Shown piece after piece: positions 55,448 through 63,978 of a DNA stretch of 64,000 nt. The DNA lies in contig CAVSGQ010000015.1 of assembly GCA_963727495.1 (NCBI GenBank), positions 160,012-224,011 on the forward strand, in the 5' to 3' direction. The stretch comes from Actinophytocola sp963727495. GTDB taxonomy: Bacteria > Actinomycetota > Actinomycetes > Mycobacteriales > Pseudonocardiaceae. Numbering within the stretch: position 1 is the first letter of the stretch; every line of letters starts with the position of its first letter. Made by a program: the position numbers and the translations under genes. Under the pieces are notes generated by a model. That model did not search any database. It was not told the DNA's origin and was given only the letters and a program-made list of their open reading frames with translations.

Positions 55448-57054
55448 CGGTCGACCGCCCGGGTGCCGACGTTGGTGGAGTCGGTCCGCCGGTGCCCGCC
55501 GCCGTCGCCGGCGGTCTTCGACCCGTGTGGCGAGTCGGTGAGCAGCGGCCGCAGGCCGGTGGCGTTGGGTACGACGTCGGCGACGGGGACTCCGGACATC
55601 TGCTCGCGCACCTGTTCGCGGTAGCCGACGGAGTTGTAGGCGCAGAAGGGGATCAGCCGGCCGTCGGGGGTGATCTCCTCGACGCAGCACTTCATCAGCT
55701 GCCGGACGTTGAGCGTGTAGGGGTCCTGGAAGTCCTGGACCACGATCATGAACGCCCGGTCGGTGAGGCCGGCGACGGCGTCGGGCAGGTTGACCCCGCA
55801 CGCGTCGGCGCAGTCCAGTGCCTCGGCGGCGGAGCGGAGGTTCTCGTCGGTGGTGTCGGTGCCCAGGAACGCCGAGGCGCTCCAGAGTTTCTCCAGCGCC
55901 TCGCGGACCGCGTAGTCGGGCACCACGCGGTTGGACACGTAGTCCAGGTAGTCCTCCACCCGGATCAGCCGGGGGATCGGCACGACCCCGAAGTCCGGTC
56001 GGCCGGGGGTGCCTTCGGTGAGCAGGTAGGTGATGGACCGGCAGGTCGGGAAGCAGCACGGGACGGGGAAGAAGTCGCCGTCGCGGAACCACTCCGGGCG
56101 CTGCGCCGTGAGCAGGTCGATCACGTCGGAGTTGGTCAGCCGGGTCAGCGGATCGAACTCCACGTGCCGCCCGGAGTGGGTGACCGGCTGGAAGGCCACC
56201 GACCGCACCGCCGGATGGGCGAGGCCGAACTCGACGACGTCGCCGATCTCGTGCTCGTTGAGCCCGCGTTCGACCGCCGCCACGAGCGTGACGGTGAGCC
56301 CGGCCTCCGCGCAGTGGTCGAGCGCCCGCCGCTTGATCTCCCGCAGGTCCCGGTCCCGGAGCGCCCGGTGCGTGCGTTCGGTGAGACCGTCGAACTGCAG
56401 GTAGATGTTGATCGACTTCCCGGCACGGCGGTTGCGGTCCCCGAGCGCGGCGACGAACGCCCGGTCGGTGGCCAGCCGGATGCCGTTGGTGTTGAGGGTG
56501 ACGTTGCGGATCGGGCGTGCCTGCGCGAGGTCGACGAAGTCGAGGATGTGACGGTGGATGGTGGGCTCCCCACCGGAGAACATCACCACCTCGGCCTCGC
56601 CCTCCGAGGCCACGAACACGTCCAGCATCCGCTCGCACTGCTCCGGCGTGATCGCGTAACCGTCGGGTTGGTGGCCGGAGTCGGCGAAGCAGACCGGGCA
56701 GTCCAGGTTGCAGTTCGTGTTGACCTCGATGATCCCGAGACACGCGTGTTGCTTGTGCTCCGGGCACAGTCCGCAGTCCGACGGGCAGCCGTCCCGGACC
56801 TCGGTCTGGAAGGTCAGCGGGATGGTGCCCGGCTTGTTGAACCGCGCCGAGGCGAGGTACGCCCGCGCGTCGCCGTAGACCAGCGCCTCGAACGGCCCGT
56901 GGTCGCGGCACCGCTTGCGCAGGTACACCTTGTCGGTCCCGCCGTCGTCGCGGATGTTGACCTGCGCGTCGACCACGACCTTGCAGACCGGGCAGATGCT
57001 CTTGGTGTACTCGACGAACACCTCGTCACGGTCGACCTTGCGGCCCTCGGGCAT
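55444..57054 (-). CDS. Radical SAM enzyme of MJ0619/tetraether-synthase type
   Basis: The 536-aa protein starts with a rubredoxin-like zone (SICPVCKVVVDAQV, Cys-21/24, and LRKRCRDHG, Cys-49), then Cys-90/94/97 (GCPSDCGLCPEHKQHAC), then the radical SAM C-x3-C-x2-C at 115-122 (TNCNLDCPVCFADSG). VVMFSGGEPTIHRHIL is the GGE SAM-binding motif. C-terminal Cys are in VPCCFPTCRSITYLL and LMKCCVEEITPDG, then RLIPFCAYNSVGYREQ. This order matches the MJ0619 family, which includes the tetraether synthase that joins lipid tails and a pterin dimethyltransferase. Lipid tail coupling is the likeliest role given the CDP-alcohol phosphotransferase neighbour, but is inferred. GGAGGA precedes ATG. Confidence 0.87.
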   Translation of the reverse strand: MPEGRKVDRDEVFVEYTKSICPVCKVVVDAQVNIRDDGGTDKVYLRKRCRDHGPFEALVYGDARAYLASARFNKPGTIPLTFQTEVRDGCPSDCGLCPEHKQHACLGIIEVNTNCNLDCPVCFADSGHQPDGYAITPEQCERMLDVFVASEGEAEVVMFSGGEPTIHRHILDFVDLAQARPIRNVTLNTNGIRLATDRAFVAALGDRNRRAGKSINIYLQFDGLTERTHRALRDRDLREIKRRALDHCAEAGLTVTLVAAVERGLNEHEIGDVVEFGLAHPAVRSVAFQPVTHSGRHVEFDPLTRLTNSDVIDLLTAQRPEWFRDGDFFPVPCCFPTCRSITYLLTEGTPGRPDFGVVPIPRLIRVEDYLDYVSNRVVPDYAVREALEKLWSASAFLGTDTTDENLRSAAEALDCADACGVNLPDAVAGLTDRAFMIVVQDFQDPYTLNVRQLMKCCVEEITPDGRLIPFCAYNSVGYREQVREQMSGVPVADVVPNATGLRPLLTDSPHGSKTAGDGGGHRRTDSTNVGTRAVDR

Positions 57055-57069
57055 CGCGTCCTCCTCCGG

Positions 57070-57468
57070 TCACGTGGCGAGCCCGCCGGCCAGGGTCGTC
57101 ACGCCGTACAGCACCAGGTACGTGGCCACCGCCACCGCGGCGACCAGCAGCAACCGCCCGCGGGCGGCCCGCGCGCCGGCCAGGCTGCACGCCCGGCGGC
57201 GCCGCAACGCCCAGACCACCAGGCCCACGGTCACGGCCAGGCCGGCCAGCCGGAACCACCAGGCGTAGCCGCCGTACAGATCCTCCGCCCAGACGTAGGC
57301 GGTCCCGGCGCTCAGCACGCCGAGCAGCGCCAGCACGGTCGGTCCGACGCAACACACCATGCCGACCAGCCCACCGAGCAGGCCGATCCGGACCGCCGGC
57401 AGCCCGCGGTCGGGCACCGGCCGCCGGTCGGGTGCGGGACCGGTGGCGGAGCGGGCGTCGGCCGTCAC
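57070..57468 (-). CDS. MerT-like small membrane protein
   Basis: The 132-aa protein has three or four helices: IGLLGGLVGMVCCVGPTVLA, LLGVLSAGTAYVWAEDLYGG, FRLAGLAVTVGLVVWALRRR and LLLVAAVAVATYLVLYGVTT. The CCVGPTVLALLGV motif resembles the Cys pair in helix 1 of MerT-type mercuric transporters, but no mer genes are near and no MerP Cys motif is seen. GTG 57468. It is the first gene of the radical SAM operon, 15 bp before it, so a role in supplying or exporting a thiol-binding solute or in membrane assembly is open. Confidence 0.7.
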   Translation of the reverse strand: MTADARSATGPAPDRRPVPDRGLPAVRIGLLGGLVGMVCCVGPTVLALLGVLSAGTAYVWAEDLYGGYAWWFRLAGLAVTVGLVVWALRRRRACSLAGARAARGRLLLVAAVAVATYLVLYGVTTLAGGLAT

Positions 57469-57544
57469 GAGCGGCTCCTTTCCGGCGAGCTGGAGGTGCC
57501 CGGGAGACAGACAACACCACCCGATGCGCCGCCGACGCCAACAA

Positions 57545-57560
57545 TGTCAGCCGGCTGACA
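57545..57560. promoter_or_regulatory. Crp/Fnr-type operator, perfect 16-bp palindrome
   Basis: TGTCAGCC-GGCTGACA is a perfect palindrome with TGTnA/TnACA ends, the pattern of Crp/Fnr-family sites. It lies in the divergent region between the radical SAM operon and the Crp/Fnr gene, where it could control both. Confidence 0.8.
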
Positions 57561-57629
57561 CAGTTGCCGCGCCGGTCGCCTCTCCCGCGTCCATAATCGG
57601 GCGATGAGCAACGCACGCCGACGGCTCCC

Positions 57630-58364
57630 GTGGCCGGCCCCGCAGCGGTCCTGATGCACGCCCGACTGCTGCCCCGGCCGGGCCCGGACCCGGCCATGCT
57701 GCGCGCCGCCGCGTGGATCGCCCGGTGTGTCGGCCGTGGTGACACCGCGCCGCTGCGCCCGTCCGATCTGGACGCCCTGGCCGGATACCTGGCGGTGCGG
57801 GAGGTGGCCACCGGCACGGTGCTGTTCGCGGCCGGGACATCGCCTGACGGGGTGTGGATCCTTCGCCGGGGCGGGGTCGAGCTGGCCGTCGGCTCGGGCC
57901 GGCGCCGCGCGGTGATCGGCGTGCTGCGGCCGGGTGACGTGGACGGGGACATCCCGTTGTTGCTGGACATGCCGCCGCCCTACACCGCCCGCGCGGTCAC
58001 CGACTCGACGCTGCTGTTCCTGCCGGCCGCGTCGTTCGAGAGGCTGCTCGCCGAGCGGTCCGCCGTCACCCGCCGGTGGTTGTCCTCGGTGGCGCAGCGC
58101 CAGGCCGCCGGCCAGCTACGCCTGGTGGGCCTGCTCGGGCGGCCGCTCGTCGAGCAGGCGGCCGTGCTGCTGCGCGACGAGGCCCAGGACGGCGCGGTCG
58201 CCCTGTCCCAGCAGATCCTGGCCGCGATGCTCGGCGCGCGCCGCCCGTCGCTGAACAAGGTCCTCAAGGACTTCGAGCACCGCGGCCTGATCGAACTGGG
58301 CTACCGCGCCATCACCATCCGCGACCCGGACGGGCTCGCCCGCCTGGCCGGAACCCACACCTGA
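57630..58364 (+). CDS. Crp/Fnr-family regulator
   Basis: The ~240-aa protein has a cyclic-nucleotide-binding fold (LRPSDLDALAGYLAVREVAT, GTVLFAAGTSPDGVWILRRG, IGVLRPGDVDGDIPLLLDMP) and a winged helix (VALSQQILAAMLGARRPSLN, KVLKDFEHRGLIELGYRAIT). No Fnr-type Cys cluster or clear cAMP-contact Arg-Ser motif is seen, so the signal is open. The start is uncertain: GTG 57630 or ATG 57654. The perfect palindrome 69 bp upstream is the likely site. An SRPBCC gene follows in the same direction. Confidence 0.88.
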   Translation: MAGPAAVLMHARLLPRPGPDPAMLRAAAWIARCVGRGDTAPLRPSDLDALAGYLAVREVATGTVLFAAGTSPDGVWILRRGGVELAVGSGRRRAVIGVLRPGDVDGDIPLLLDMPPPYTARAVTDSTLLFLPAASFERLLAERSAVTRRWLSSVAQRQAAGQLRLVGLLGRPLVEQAAVLLRDEAQDGAVALSQQILAAMLGARRPSLNKVLKDFEHRGLIELGYRAITIRDPDGLARLAGTHT

Positions 58365-58385
58365 CGCCGAGGAAAGGACACCCCG

Positions 58386-58964
58386 ATGCGACGTCTGGCC
58401 TGGTCGGCGGTGATCGCCGCCGGGGCCGCGACCGGCACGACCGGGCTCTACCTGGGGCTGGTCACCGCCGCGGTGCCCCTCGACCTGGGGGTCGGGCGCC
58501 GCAGCCGCGACCTGGGCCCGCTCACCGTGGACATCGCCGCGTCCCGCGAGGTCGTGTTCGACATCCTGGCCGCTCCCTACCTCGGCCGGCAGCCCCGCGC
58601 GATGGCGGACAAGATCCACGTGCTGGAGCGCGGCAGCGACATGGTGCTCGCCGCGCACCGCACCCCGATCGGCCGGGGCCTGGCCGCGACCACGGTGGAA
58701 ACCGTCCGGTTCACCCGCCCGGAGCGCGTGGACTTCCGCCTCGTCCGCGGCCCGGTACCCGGGGTCAGCGAACGGTTCCTGCTCACCAACCCCGGCCCCG
58801 GCCGGCACGTCACCCGGCTGGAGTACCGCGGCCGCCTGGACACCGACCTGTGGAAGCTCGGCGCCTGGTGGGGCCGGCTGGTCGCCCGGCGCTGGCAGCA
58901 GGCGGTCGCCGACACGTTCACGGCCGTCCAGGCCGAGGCCGAGCGACGCACTCACGGACGCTGA
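58386..58964 (+). CDS. SRPBCC-domain protein with N-terminal membrane segment
   Basis: The 192-aa protein has a membrane helix or signal anchor (RRLAWSAVIAAGAATGTTGL) and an SRPBCC/START-like domain: PLTVDIAASREVVFDILAAP, KIHVLERGSDMVLAAHRTPI, TVETVRFTRPERVDFRLVRG and a C-terminal helix WGRLVARRWQQAVADTFTAV. AGGA lies before ATG 58386. It follows the Crp/Fnr gene by 21 bp. A membrane-bound lipid- or quinone-binding role would fit the divergent lipid-type operon. Confidence 0.8.
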   Translation: MRRLAWSAVIAAGAATGTTGLYLGLVTAAVPLDLGVGRRSRDLGPLTVDIAASREVVFDILAAPYLGRQPRAMADKIHVLERGSDMVLAAHRTPIGRGLAATTVETVRFTRPERVDFRLVRGPVPGVSERFLLTNPGPGRHVTRLEYRGRLDTDLWKLGAWWGRLVARRWQQAVADTFTAVQAEAERRTHGR

Positions 58965-60163
58965 GGGGCGCCGAGGCCGCTCGCCCACAGCAGCACCAGC
59001 GCGGCGGCCTGGACGGCGGCGACGGTGACGATCAGGGCCGGCACGGAGTGGTCGTAGAGGGTGCCCGTCAGCGCGCCGCCGGCGAAGGCGGCGCCGCCCA
59101 TGACGCCCGCGAAGATCCCGTAGGCGGTGGCCCGCCGGCCGGTGGGCACGAGGTCGGCGACCGTGGCGCGCAGGGTGGACTCCTGGATGCCCATGACCGC
59201 GCCCCACAGCAGCGCGCCGAGCACGGCCGGCCACAGGGTCGTGGTGAACGCCAGCGCGGGAACGGCGGCGGCGATCAGCGGCAGCGCGACCAGGGCCCGC
59301 GCACCGACGCGGTCGTAGAGCCAGCCGGTGGCCAGGGCTGCCAGCGCGTCGACACCCATCGCGGCGGCGTAGAGCACCGGCACCGCGGCGGTGGGCATCA
59401 GGTGGCGGTCGACGAGGTGGAAGGACAGCACGCCGAAGGTGGCGAACCCGATCATCGTGGTGGCGGTGAATCCCGCGTACACCCAGAACGCGCGGGGCAG
59501 CCGCGCCGCCTCGGCCGCGGGTACGACCGGCGCGCCGGCCGGGGCCGCGGGGCAGGTCTCGTAGGTCAGCGGGTCCGGCACGCGGGCACACAGCCAGACC
59601 AGCAGGGCCAGGGCGGCCACGCCCGGTGCGGCCAGCACGCCCAGCGCCGGACCGTATCCGGGGCCGGTGAGCACCAGCATGCCGGCCACGACCAGCGGGC
59701 CCAGCAACGCGCCGACCTGGTCTATCGCCTCGTGCACGGCGAACCCGCGACCGCGGCCGGTCACCGCGGTCGCGTGCGAGAGCAGGGTGTCCTTGGCCGG
59801 CGAGCGCACCGCCTTGCCCACCCGCTCGGCGATGACCAGCGCGCACGCCACCCACAGCACGCCGACCAGACCGAGTGCGGGGACGGCGACCACGGTGAGC
59901 GCGTACCCGGCGATCGTCCAGGCCCAGAAGCGGCGGGTGCGGTCCGCGAGGGGCCCGGAGGCCAGCCGCAACCCCAGGGCCGCCGCCTCGCCCGCACCGG
60001 TGACCACACCCACCACCGCCGCCGAGGCACCCAGCGACGCCAGCAGCGGTCCGGTGATCGAGCGGGCGCCCTCGTAGACGAAGTCCATCAACAGGCTGAC
60101 CGTGCCGAACGCCAGCACGAACCGCCACGCCGACAGCCGAGGACGAGGCGCGATGGGTCTCAC
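58952..60163 (-). CDS. MFS transporter
   Basis: The 403-aa protein has 12 hydrophobic segments and MFS motif A in GLRLASGPLADRTRRFWAWT, with AERVGKAVRSPAKDTLLSHA and GATALVPTGRRATAYG-like C-terminal half (seen as ADLVPTGRRATAYGIF). It is close to the MFS group with the ERxGKxxRSPARD motif. The substrate is unknown. It converges on the SRPBCC gene, with a 13-bp overlap. Confidence 0.88.
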   Translation of the reverse strand: MRPIAPRPRLSAWRFVLAFGTVSLLMDFVYEGARSITGPLLASLGASAAVVGVVTGAGEAAALGLRLASGPLADRTRRFWAWTIAGYALTVVAVPALGLVGVLWVACALVIAERVGKAVRSPAKDTLLSHATAVTGRGRGFAVHEAIDQVGALLGPLVVAGMLVLTGPGYGPALGVLAAPGVAALALLVWLCARVPDPLTYETCPAAPAGAPVVPAAEAARLPRAFWVYAGFTATTMIGFATFGVLSFHLVDRHLMPTAAVPVLYAAAMGVDALAALATGWLYDRVGARALVALPLIAAAVPALAFTTTLWPAVLGALLWGAVMGIQESTLRATVADLVPTGRRATAYGIFAGVMGGAAFAGGALTGTLYDHSVPALIVTVAAVQAAALVLLWASGLGAPQRP

Positions 60164-60254
60164 GCGCCGGACACCACCCTTCCCGGATCAGCGGCCGAAC
60201 CGGCACGCTTCGAGCACGCGTCGAACCGCCGAGTCCTGGATCCGGCCGGCTCGC

Positions 60255-61160
60255 TCAGGGTTTGAGGCCGACACCCGCCCAGATCACGGCCTCGTTGGGC
60301 GCGCCGAACTCGATCACCGGTGAGTTCGGGCCGGTCTCCTCCGGATGCCAGTCGGGTGTCCATCCCATGCCGGGGGACACCAGGTCGAACTCGCCGAACA
60401 GCTCGCGGATCTCGGCGTGGGAACGCCAGATCACCGGGCTGCTCGAGGTGTCGTACATGTGCTTGAGCTCGACGAGCTTTCCCGCCACGTGCTCGGGTAC
60501 GCCCTCGTCGGTGATGTGCGATATCGCCAGGTAGGAACCGGGGGAGAGCAGCTCCCGGTACCTCGCGACCGCGCGCGCGCCGATGTCGACGCCGTCGGCG
60601 TCGAGTTGCTGGACGTGCAGGACCGCGATCACCAGCAGCGCGATCGGCTCGTCGAGATCGATCACGCCGGTCTCGACGACCCGCTGCCAAAGCCGGTCCG
60701 GGTTGCGCAGGTCGGCGTTGATCGCGGCGTGCCGGGCGGGGTCGCCGTGCCGTTCCAGCAGGACCTGTGAATGTGCCACGGCGACCGGTTCGTGGTCGAT
60801 GTACACCACCTTCGAGTCCGGTGCCACCTCGTCGGCCACCTGGTGCGTGTTGCCCATGGTCGGCACGCCGGAGCCGATGTCCACGAACTGGCGGATCCCG
60901 AGCCGTACGAGGTGGCGCACCACCCGGTGCAGGAACAGCCGGTTCGCGATCGCGATGGGTCGCAGCAGCGGGAACGTGGCCAGGACGCGCTCGCCGAACT
61001 CGCGGTCGATCGCCCAGTTCGCGGTACCGCCGAGGTACCAGTCGTACACCCTGGCGACGCTGGGGTGTTCGAGGTCGACGCCCTGCGGTGGGAACGGGTC
61101 CTGGGCGGGATCGGTCAAGTCACGGTCCTTCCTCGTCGGGGTTCGGTCGGGTTCGCCCAT
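60255..61160 (-). CDS. SAM-dependent methyltransferase, DUF574 type
   Basis: The ~301-aa protein is typical of the actinobacterial Methyltransf_19 (DUF574) family: HPSVARVYDWYLGGTANWAI, NRLFLHRVVRHLVRLGIRQF, VDIGSGVPTMGNTHQVADEV (SAM site), VVYIDHEPVAVAHSQVLLER and LVIAVLHVQQLDADGVDIGA. These occur in large numbers next to XRE-DUF397 genes and have unknown substrates. ATG 61160 is 2 bp after the XRE stop; the two are one unit. Confidence 0.92.
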   Translation of the reverse strand: MGEPDRTPTRKDRDLTDPAQDPFPPQGVDLEHPSVARVYDWYLGGTANWAIDREFGERVLATFPLLRPIAIANRLFLHRVVRHLVRLGIRQFVDIGSGVPTMGNTHQVADEVAPDSKVVYIDHEPVAVAHSQVLLERHGDPARHAAINADLRNPDRLWQRVVETGVIDLDEPIALLVIAVLHVQQLDADGVDIGARAVARYRELLSPGSYLAISHITDEGVPEHVAGKLVELKHMYDTSSSPVIWRSHAEIRELFGEFDLVSPGMGWTPDWHPEETGPNSPVIEFGAPNEAVIWAGVGLKP

Positions 61161-61162
61161 GG

Positions 61163-62020
61163 TCACACCTGTAGCCGCGCCCGGAAGTCGCGGGCGAGCC
61201 CCTCCAGTAGTTCCGCTGTCTCGTTGCGTTCCAGAGCCGCGCCGCGCAGCCGGTCCCACGCGTCGACGAACAGCTCGAAGTCCCCCTCGTCGTCGATGTA
61301 GACGCCGCCGGCGGCGTGCTCGACGAAGACGAAGTCCTTGGTCGCGTCGGAGAACCGCATGATGGTGAAGTCGTTGGGAACGAAGGGAAGCCGGGTGTCG
61401 AACGGGAGGACGTGCACGAAGGTCCTCGGGTAGGACTTCTCGAGCTGGATCAGGTGCTCGACCTGGTCGAGCGCGACCGACGGGCTCAGGCCGCCCGGCA
61501 TCCGGCGGAACGCGGCCTCGCCGAGGATGAAGCGGTAGTAGGGCGGACGCTTGAGGTCGAAGACCTGCTTGCGCTCCATCCGGTTGCGCACCAGCGCGGT
61601 GACGTCGGTCGCCCTGGCCTCGCTGAACTGCTTGAGCATGTAGTGCTCGGACTGCAGCGGTCCGGGGATGCGTTCGCCGTGCCAGCTGAGGATCTCGGAG
61701 GCCGCGGGCTCGAGGTCGGTGAAGGTGCGGAACCAGTGCGGCACCGCCGAGCGGTACCCCGACCACTGACCTCGCTGGCCGCTCGCCCGGGCGAGCTCGG
61801 TCATCATGTCGGCCTCGGTCTTGCTGACCCCGAACGCGTCCAGCATCTGCTTGAGGTCCGACTGCTTGACCGACACGGTGCCCGTCTCGATCTTGTTGAT
61901 CTTTCCCTGTCCGCACTCGAGCAGCGCGGCGACCTCGTGCTGGGTCATCCCGGCGGCCACCCTGGCGCGGCGGATCTCGTTGCCGAGTTGCCTGCGCCGC
62001 GACGTCACCGTGCTGGGCAC
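61163..62020 (-). CDS. XRE-family regulator with DUF5753
   Basis: The ~285-aa protein has an XRE helix-turn-helix (RRRQLGNEIRRARVAAGMTQ, HEVAALLECGQGKINKIETG) and a DUF5753 region (FTDLEPAASEILSWHGERIP, GPLQSEHYMLKQFSEARATD, YPRTFVHVLPFDTRLPFVPN). GTG 62020 with GGAG upstream is preferred; ATG 62059 would add 13 residues. It pairs with the DUF397 gene upstream, as in BldB/WhiJ-like modules that act in development, and leads into the methyltransferase gene. Confidence 0.92.
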   Translation of the reverse strand: MPSTVTSRRRQLGNEIRRARVAAGMTQHEVAALLECGQGKINKIETGTVSVKQSDLKQMLDAFGVSKTEADMMTELARASGQRGQWSGYRSAVPHWFRTFTDLEPAASEILSWHGERIPGPLQSEHYMLKQFSEARATDVTALVRNRMERKQVFDLKRPPYYRFILGEAAFRRMPGGLSPSVALDQVEHLIQLEKSYPRTFVHVLPFDTRLPFVPNDFTIMRFSDATKDFVFVEHAAGGVYIDDEGDFELFVDAWDRLRGAALERNETAELLEGLARDFRARLQV

Positions 62021-62103
62021 CGGGTCTCCGCTCTTCCTGCCTGGACTCGTCAAGACCATCGGGCGTCGCGACAACCCGCGAAAGCTCCCGGCCGAAAACC
62101 CTA

Positions 62104-62379
62104 TCAGCCGACGGAATAATCGTGGGACGTGTGGCCCGGCGCGGGACACCGGCCGCCGAGCCGCCCCGACCTGGTCGCGACCAGGAACGCGGCCCACTCC
62201 GTGTCGGCGAAGGCGAGTACCGGTTCGGCGGGCGCCTTGCTGTCCCGCAGGCCGACCCGCCCCCGGGCGCCGAGGTTCACCTCGACGCAGTTGCCACCGT
62301 TGGGACCGCACAGCGCGGCCGCCCGCCACGCGTCGGTGGGGAAGACGTCGGTGACCGTGCTCGGTTCGAAGCTGTCCAT
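62104..62379 (-). CDS. DUF397 protein
   Basis: The 91-aa protein has the DUF397 core: DAWRAAALCGPNGGNCVEVN, RGRVGLRDSKAPAEPVLAFA, DTEWAAFLVATRSGRLG. It is longer at the C-terminus than the usual ~65 residues. DUF397 proteins are partners of DUF5753-type XRE regulators. ATG 62379 has GAGGGAG upstream. Confidence 0.9.
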   Translation of the reverse strand: MDSFEPSTVTDVFPTDAWRAAALCGPNGGNCVEVNLGARGRVGLRDSKAPAEPVLAFADTEWAAFLVATRSGRLGGRCPAPGHTSHDYSVG

Positions 62380-62473
62380 CGTGCACACTCCCTCAGCCGA
62401 AGCTGCTCCTCGACACCAGGAATAATCGTGAACTAGGATTAATCGCGGTGCAAGTCGGGAGGAAGGCGGGGCG

Positions 62474-62821
62474 GTGACGGTTGCGCGGGAGGTACCGAGC
62501 GACGTTCAGAGCCTGAGTAACCCACTGGCGGTCGGGGTGTCAGGCACGGCGCGTGCCGAGGGCGGCGTGCTCGATTCTCCCGCCACGACGAGTGATTATT
62601 CCGGCCAGGTGGTATTCCTGGGACGGTTCAGACCAGGCCGAGCCCCCGAGACACGGCGGGTCGTGCACGTGTTCGTCCCGGCAGCCCACGCCCGGCACGA
62701 CACCATCCTCACCGCACGCTGCGGCGAGCGCCTGCCGGTCGTCGACACGCAGCTGCTGCCCGGCATGACCGGCATGCCGTGCGAGCGGTGCCTGCTGCAT
62801 TCCCTGGCCGAAGGCCGATAG
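62474..62821 (+). CDS. Hypothetical protein with C-terminal Cys motif
   Basis: The 115-aa protein starts at GTG 62474. Its last part, FVPAAHARHDTILTARCGER and LPGMTGMPCERCLLHSLAEG, looks like a small metal-binding or redox domain (C at two sites, then C-x2-C). The N-terminal 45 residues are low in structure. Divergent from the DUF397 gene. Family not recognised. The 245 bases after its stop (62822-63066) hold no gene that I can support. Confidence 0.6.
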   Translation: MTVAREVPSDVQSLSNPLAVGVSGTARAEGGVLDSPATTSDYSGQVVFLGRFRPGRAPETRRVVHVFVPAAHARHDTILTARCGERLPVVDTQLLPGMTGMPCERCLLHSLAEGR

Positions 62822-63066
62822 AGCGGCGCATCCCGGCGAGCGCACGCCCGGCACGGACGGCGGCCGGCGGGGCAGGTGGTCGATCCGGCGGCGGACGTCT
62901 GCCACGCCATCGCCCTCGATGTCGCCTGCCTCGCCTGCGCCTAGGAGCCTGCTGAACTCCGCGTCGTCGGAACGGCCCCCCGTCAAGCGAGAACGCGGGT
63001 CGGCCGGTTAGCGTCATCGACCGTGGCAGCTACAGCCGTGGACCCGATCGACAGCGCGGGAGCGTG

Positions 63067-63978
63067 ATGGACTGGCAACTTGTTCTCGCCGGTGCGCTCG
63101 TCGGCTTCGTGGTCGGGCTGACCGGCATGGGCGGCGGCGCGCTGATGACACCGGTGCTGGTGCTGTTCTTCCAGGTCGACCCGCTTGCCGCGGTGTCCAG
63201 CGACCTGGTCGCGTCGCTGGCCATGAAGCCGGTGGGCGCCGCGGTGCACAAGCGGCACGGCACGGTGGACCTGCGTCTGGTGCGGTTGCTGTGCTACGGC
63301 TCGGTGCCGGCGGCGTTCTGCTCGGTGCTGGCGCTGCGCCTGTTCACGAATCCGGTGTCCGTGCAGTCGGCGGTCCGCGTCGGGCTGGCCGTCGCGCTGC
63401 TGCTGGCGGTGTCGACCATGCTGGTACGGACGGTCATCGAGTCGGTCCGGGTGAGCGGGCCGCCGAGCACGCGGCCCGTGGCGATCCGGCCGGTGCCGAC
63501 CGTGCTCGTCGGGTTCGTGGGCGGCGTCGTGGTCGGGGTCACGTCCGTCGGGTCCGGCTCGCTGATCATCGTCGCGTTGCTGCTGCTCTATCCCGCTCTC
63601 ACCATGGCCACGCTGGTCGGCACCGACCTGATGCAGGCCGTCCCGTTGGTCGGCGCGGCCGCGCTGGGGCACGTGCTGTTCGGCGACGTCCGGTTCGACC
63701 TGACCGCCACGCTGCTGGTGGGTGCGCTGCCCGCCGTGTACCTCGGCGCGCGGCTGTCGTCCCGGGCGCCGGGCGCGCTGGTCCGGTCGTCGCTGCTGAT
63801 CGTGCTGGTGGCCTCCTCGCTCAAGCTGATCGGCACGTCGAACGCCGTGGTGCTGTGGGTGAGCAGCGGCGTGGCCGTGCTGGCGGTGCTGCAGGTCCTG
63901 GTCAGGCGCCGCCGCTCGCCGGCCGCTGCCGACGAGGACGTCGGCAGCAGCCCCGGCATGACCCCTGAACGCTCCTGA
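63067..63978 (+). CDS. TauE/SafE-family membrane permease
   Basis: The 303-aa protein has about eight helices and the two repeats of the TauE/SafE family: LVLAGALVGFVVGLTGMGGG with ALMTPVLVLFFQVDPLAAVS, and VGFVGGVVVGVTSVGSGSLI with ALLLLYPALTMATLVGTDLM. Such permeases export sulfite or sulfonate-related anions; the actual solute is unknown. ATG 63067 is preceded by GGGAG; GTG 63064 is an alternative. It is probably monocistronic. Confidence 0.9.
   Translation: MDWQLVLAGALVGFVVGLTGMGGGALMTPVLVLFFQVDPLAAVSSDLVASLAMKPVGAAVHKRHGTVDLRLVRLLCYGSVPAAFCSVLALRLFTNPVSVQSAVRVGLAVALLLAVSTMLVRTVIESVRVSGPPSTRPVAIRPVPTVLVGFVGGVVVGVTSVGSGSLIIVALLLLYPALTMATLVGTDLMQAVPLVGAAALGHVLFGDVRFDLTATLLVGALPAVYLGARLSSRAPGALVRSSLLIVLVASSLKLIGTSNAVVLWVSSGVAVLAVLQVLVRRRRSPAAADEDVGSSPGMTPERS

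Noticed and set aside
57070..57468. Mercury resistance operon
   Set aside because: Only a MerT-like Cys pair is present; there is no merA, merP or merR, and the gene is linked to the radical SAM operon.
62940..62962. Second IS end (GGAGCCTGCTGAACT)
   Set aside because: It resembles the left IS end only partly, and no transposase or partner inverted repeat is nearby.
62822..63066. Small Cys-containing ORF ending ALDVACLACA
   Set aside because: No start codon or ribosome site gives a plausible protein; probably a chance open frame.
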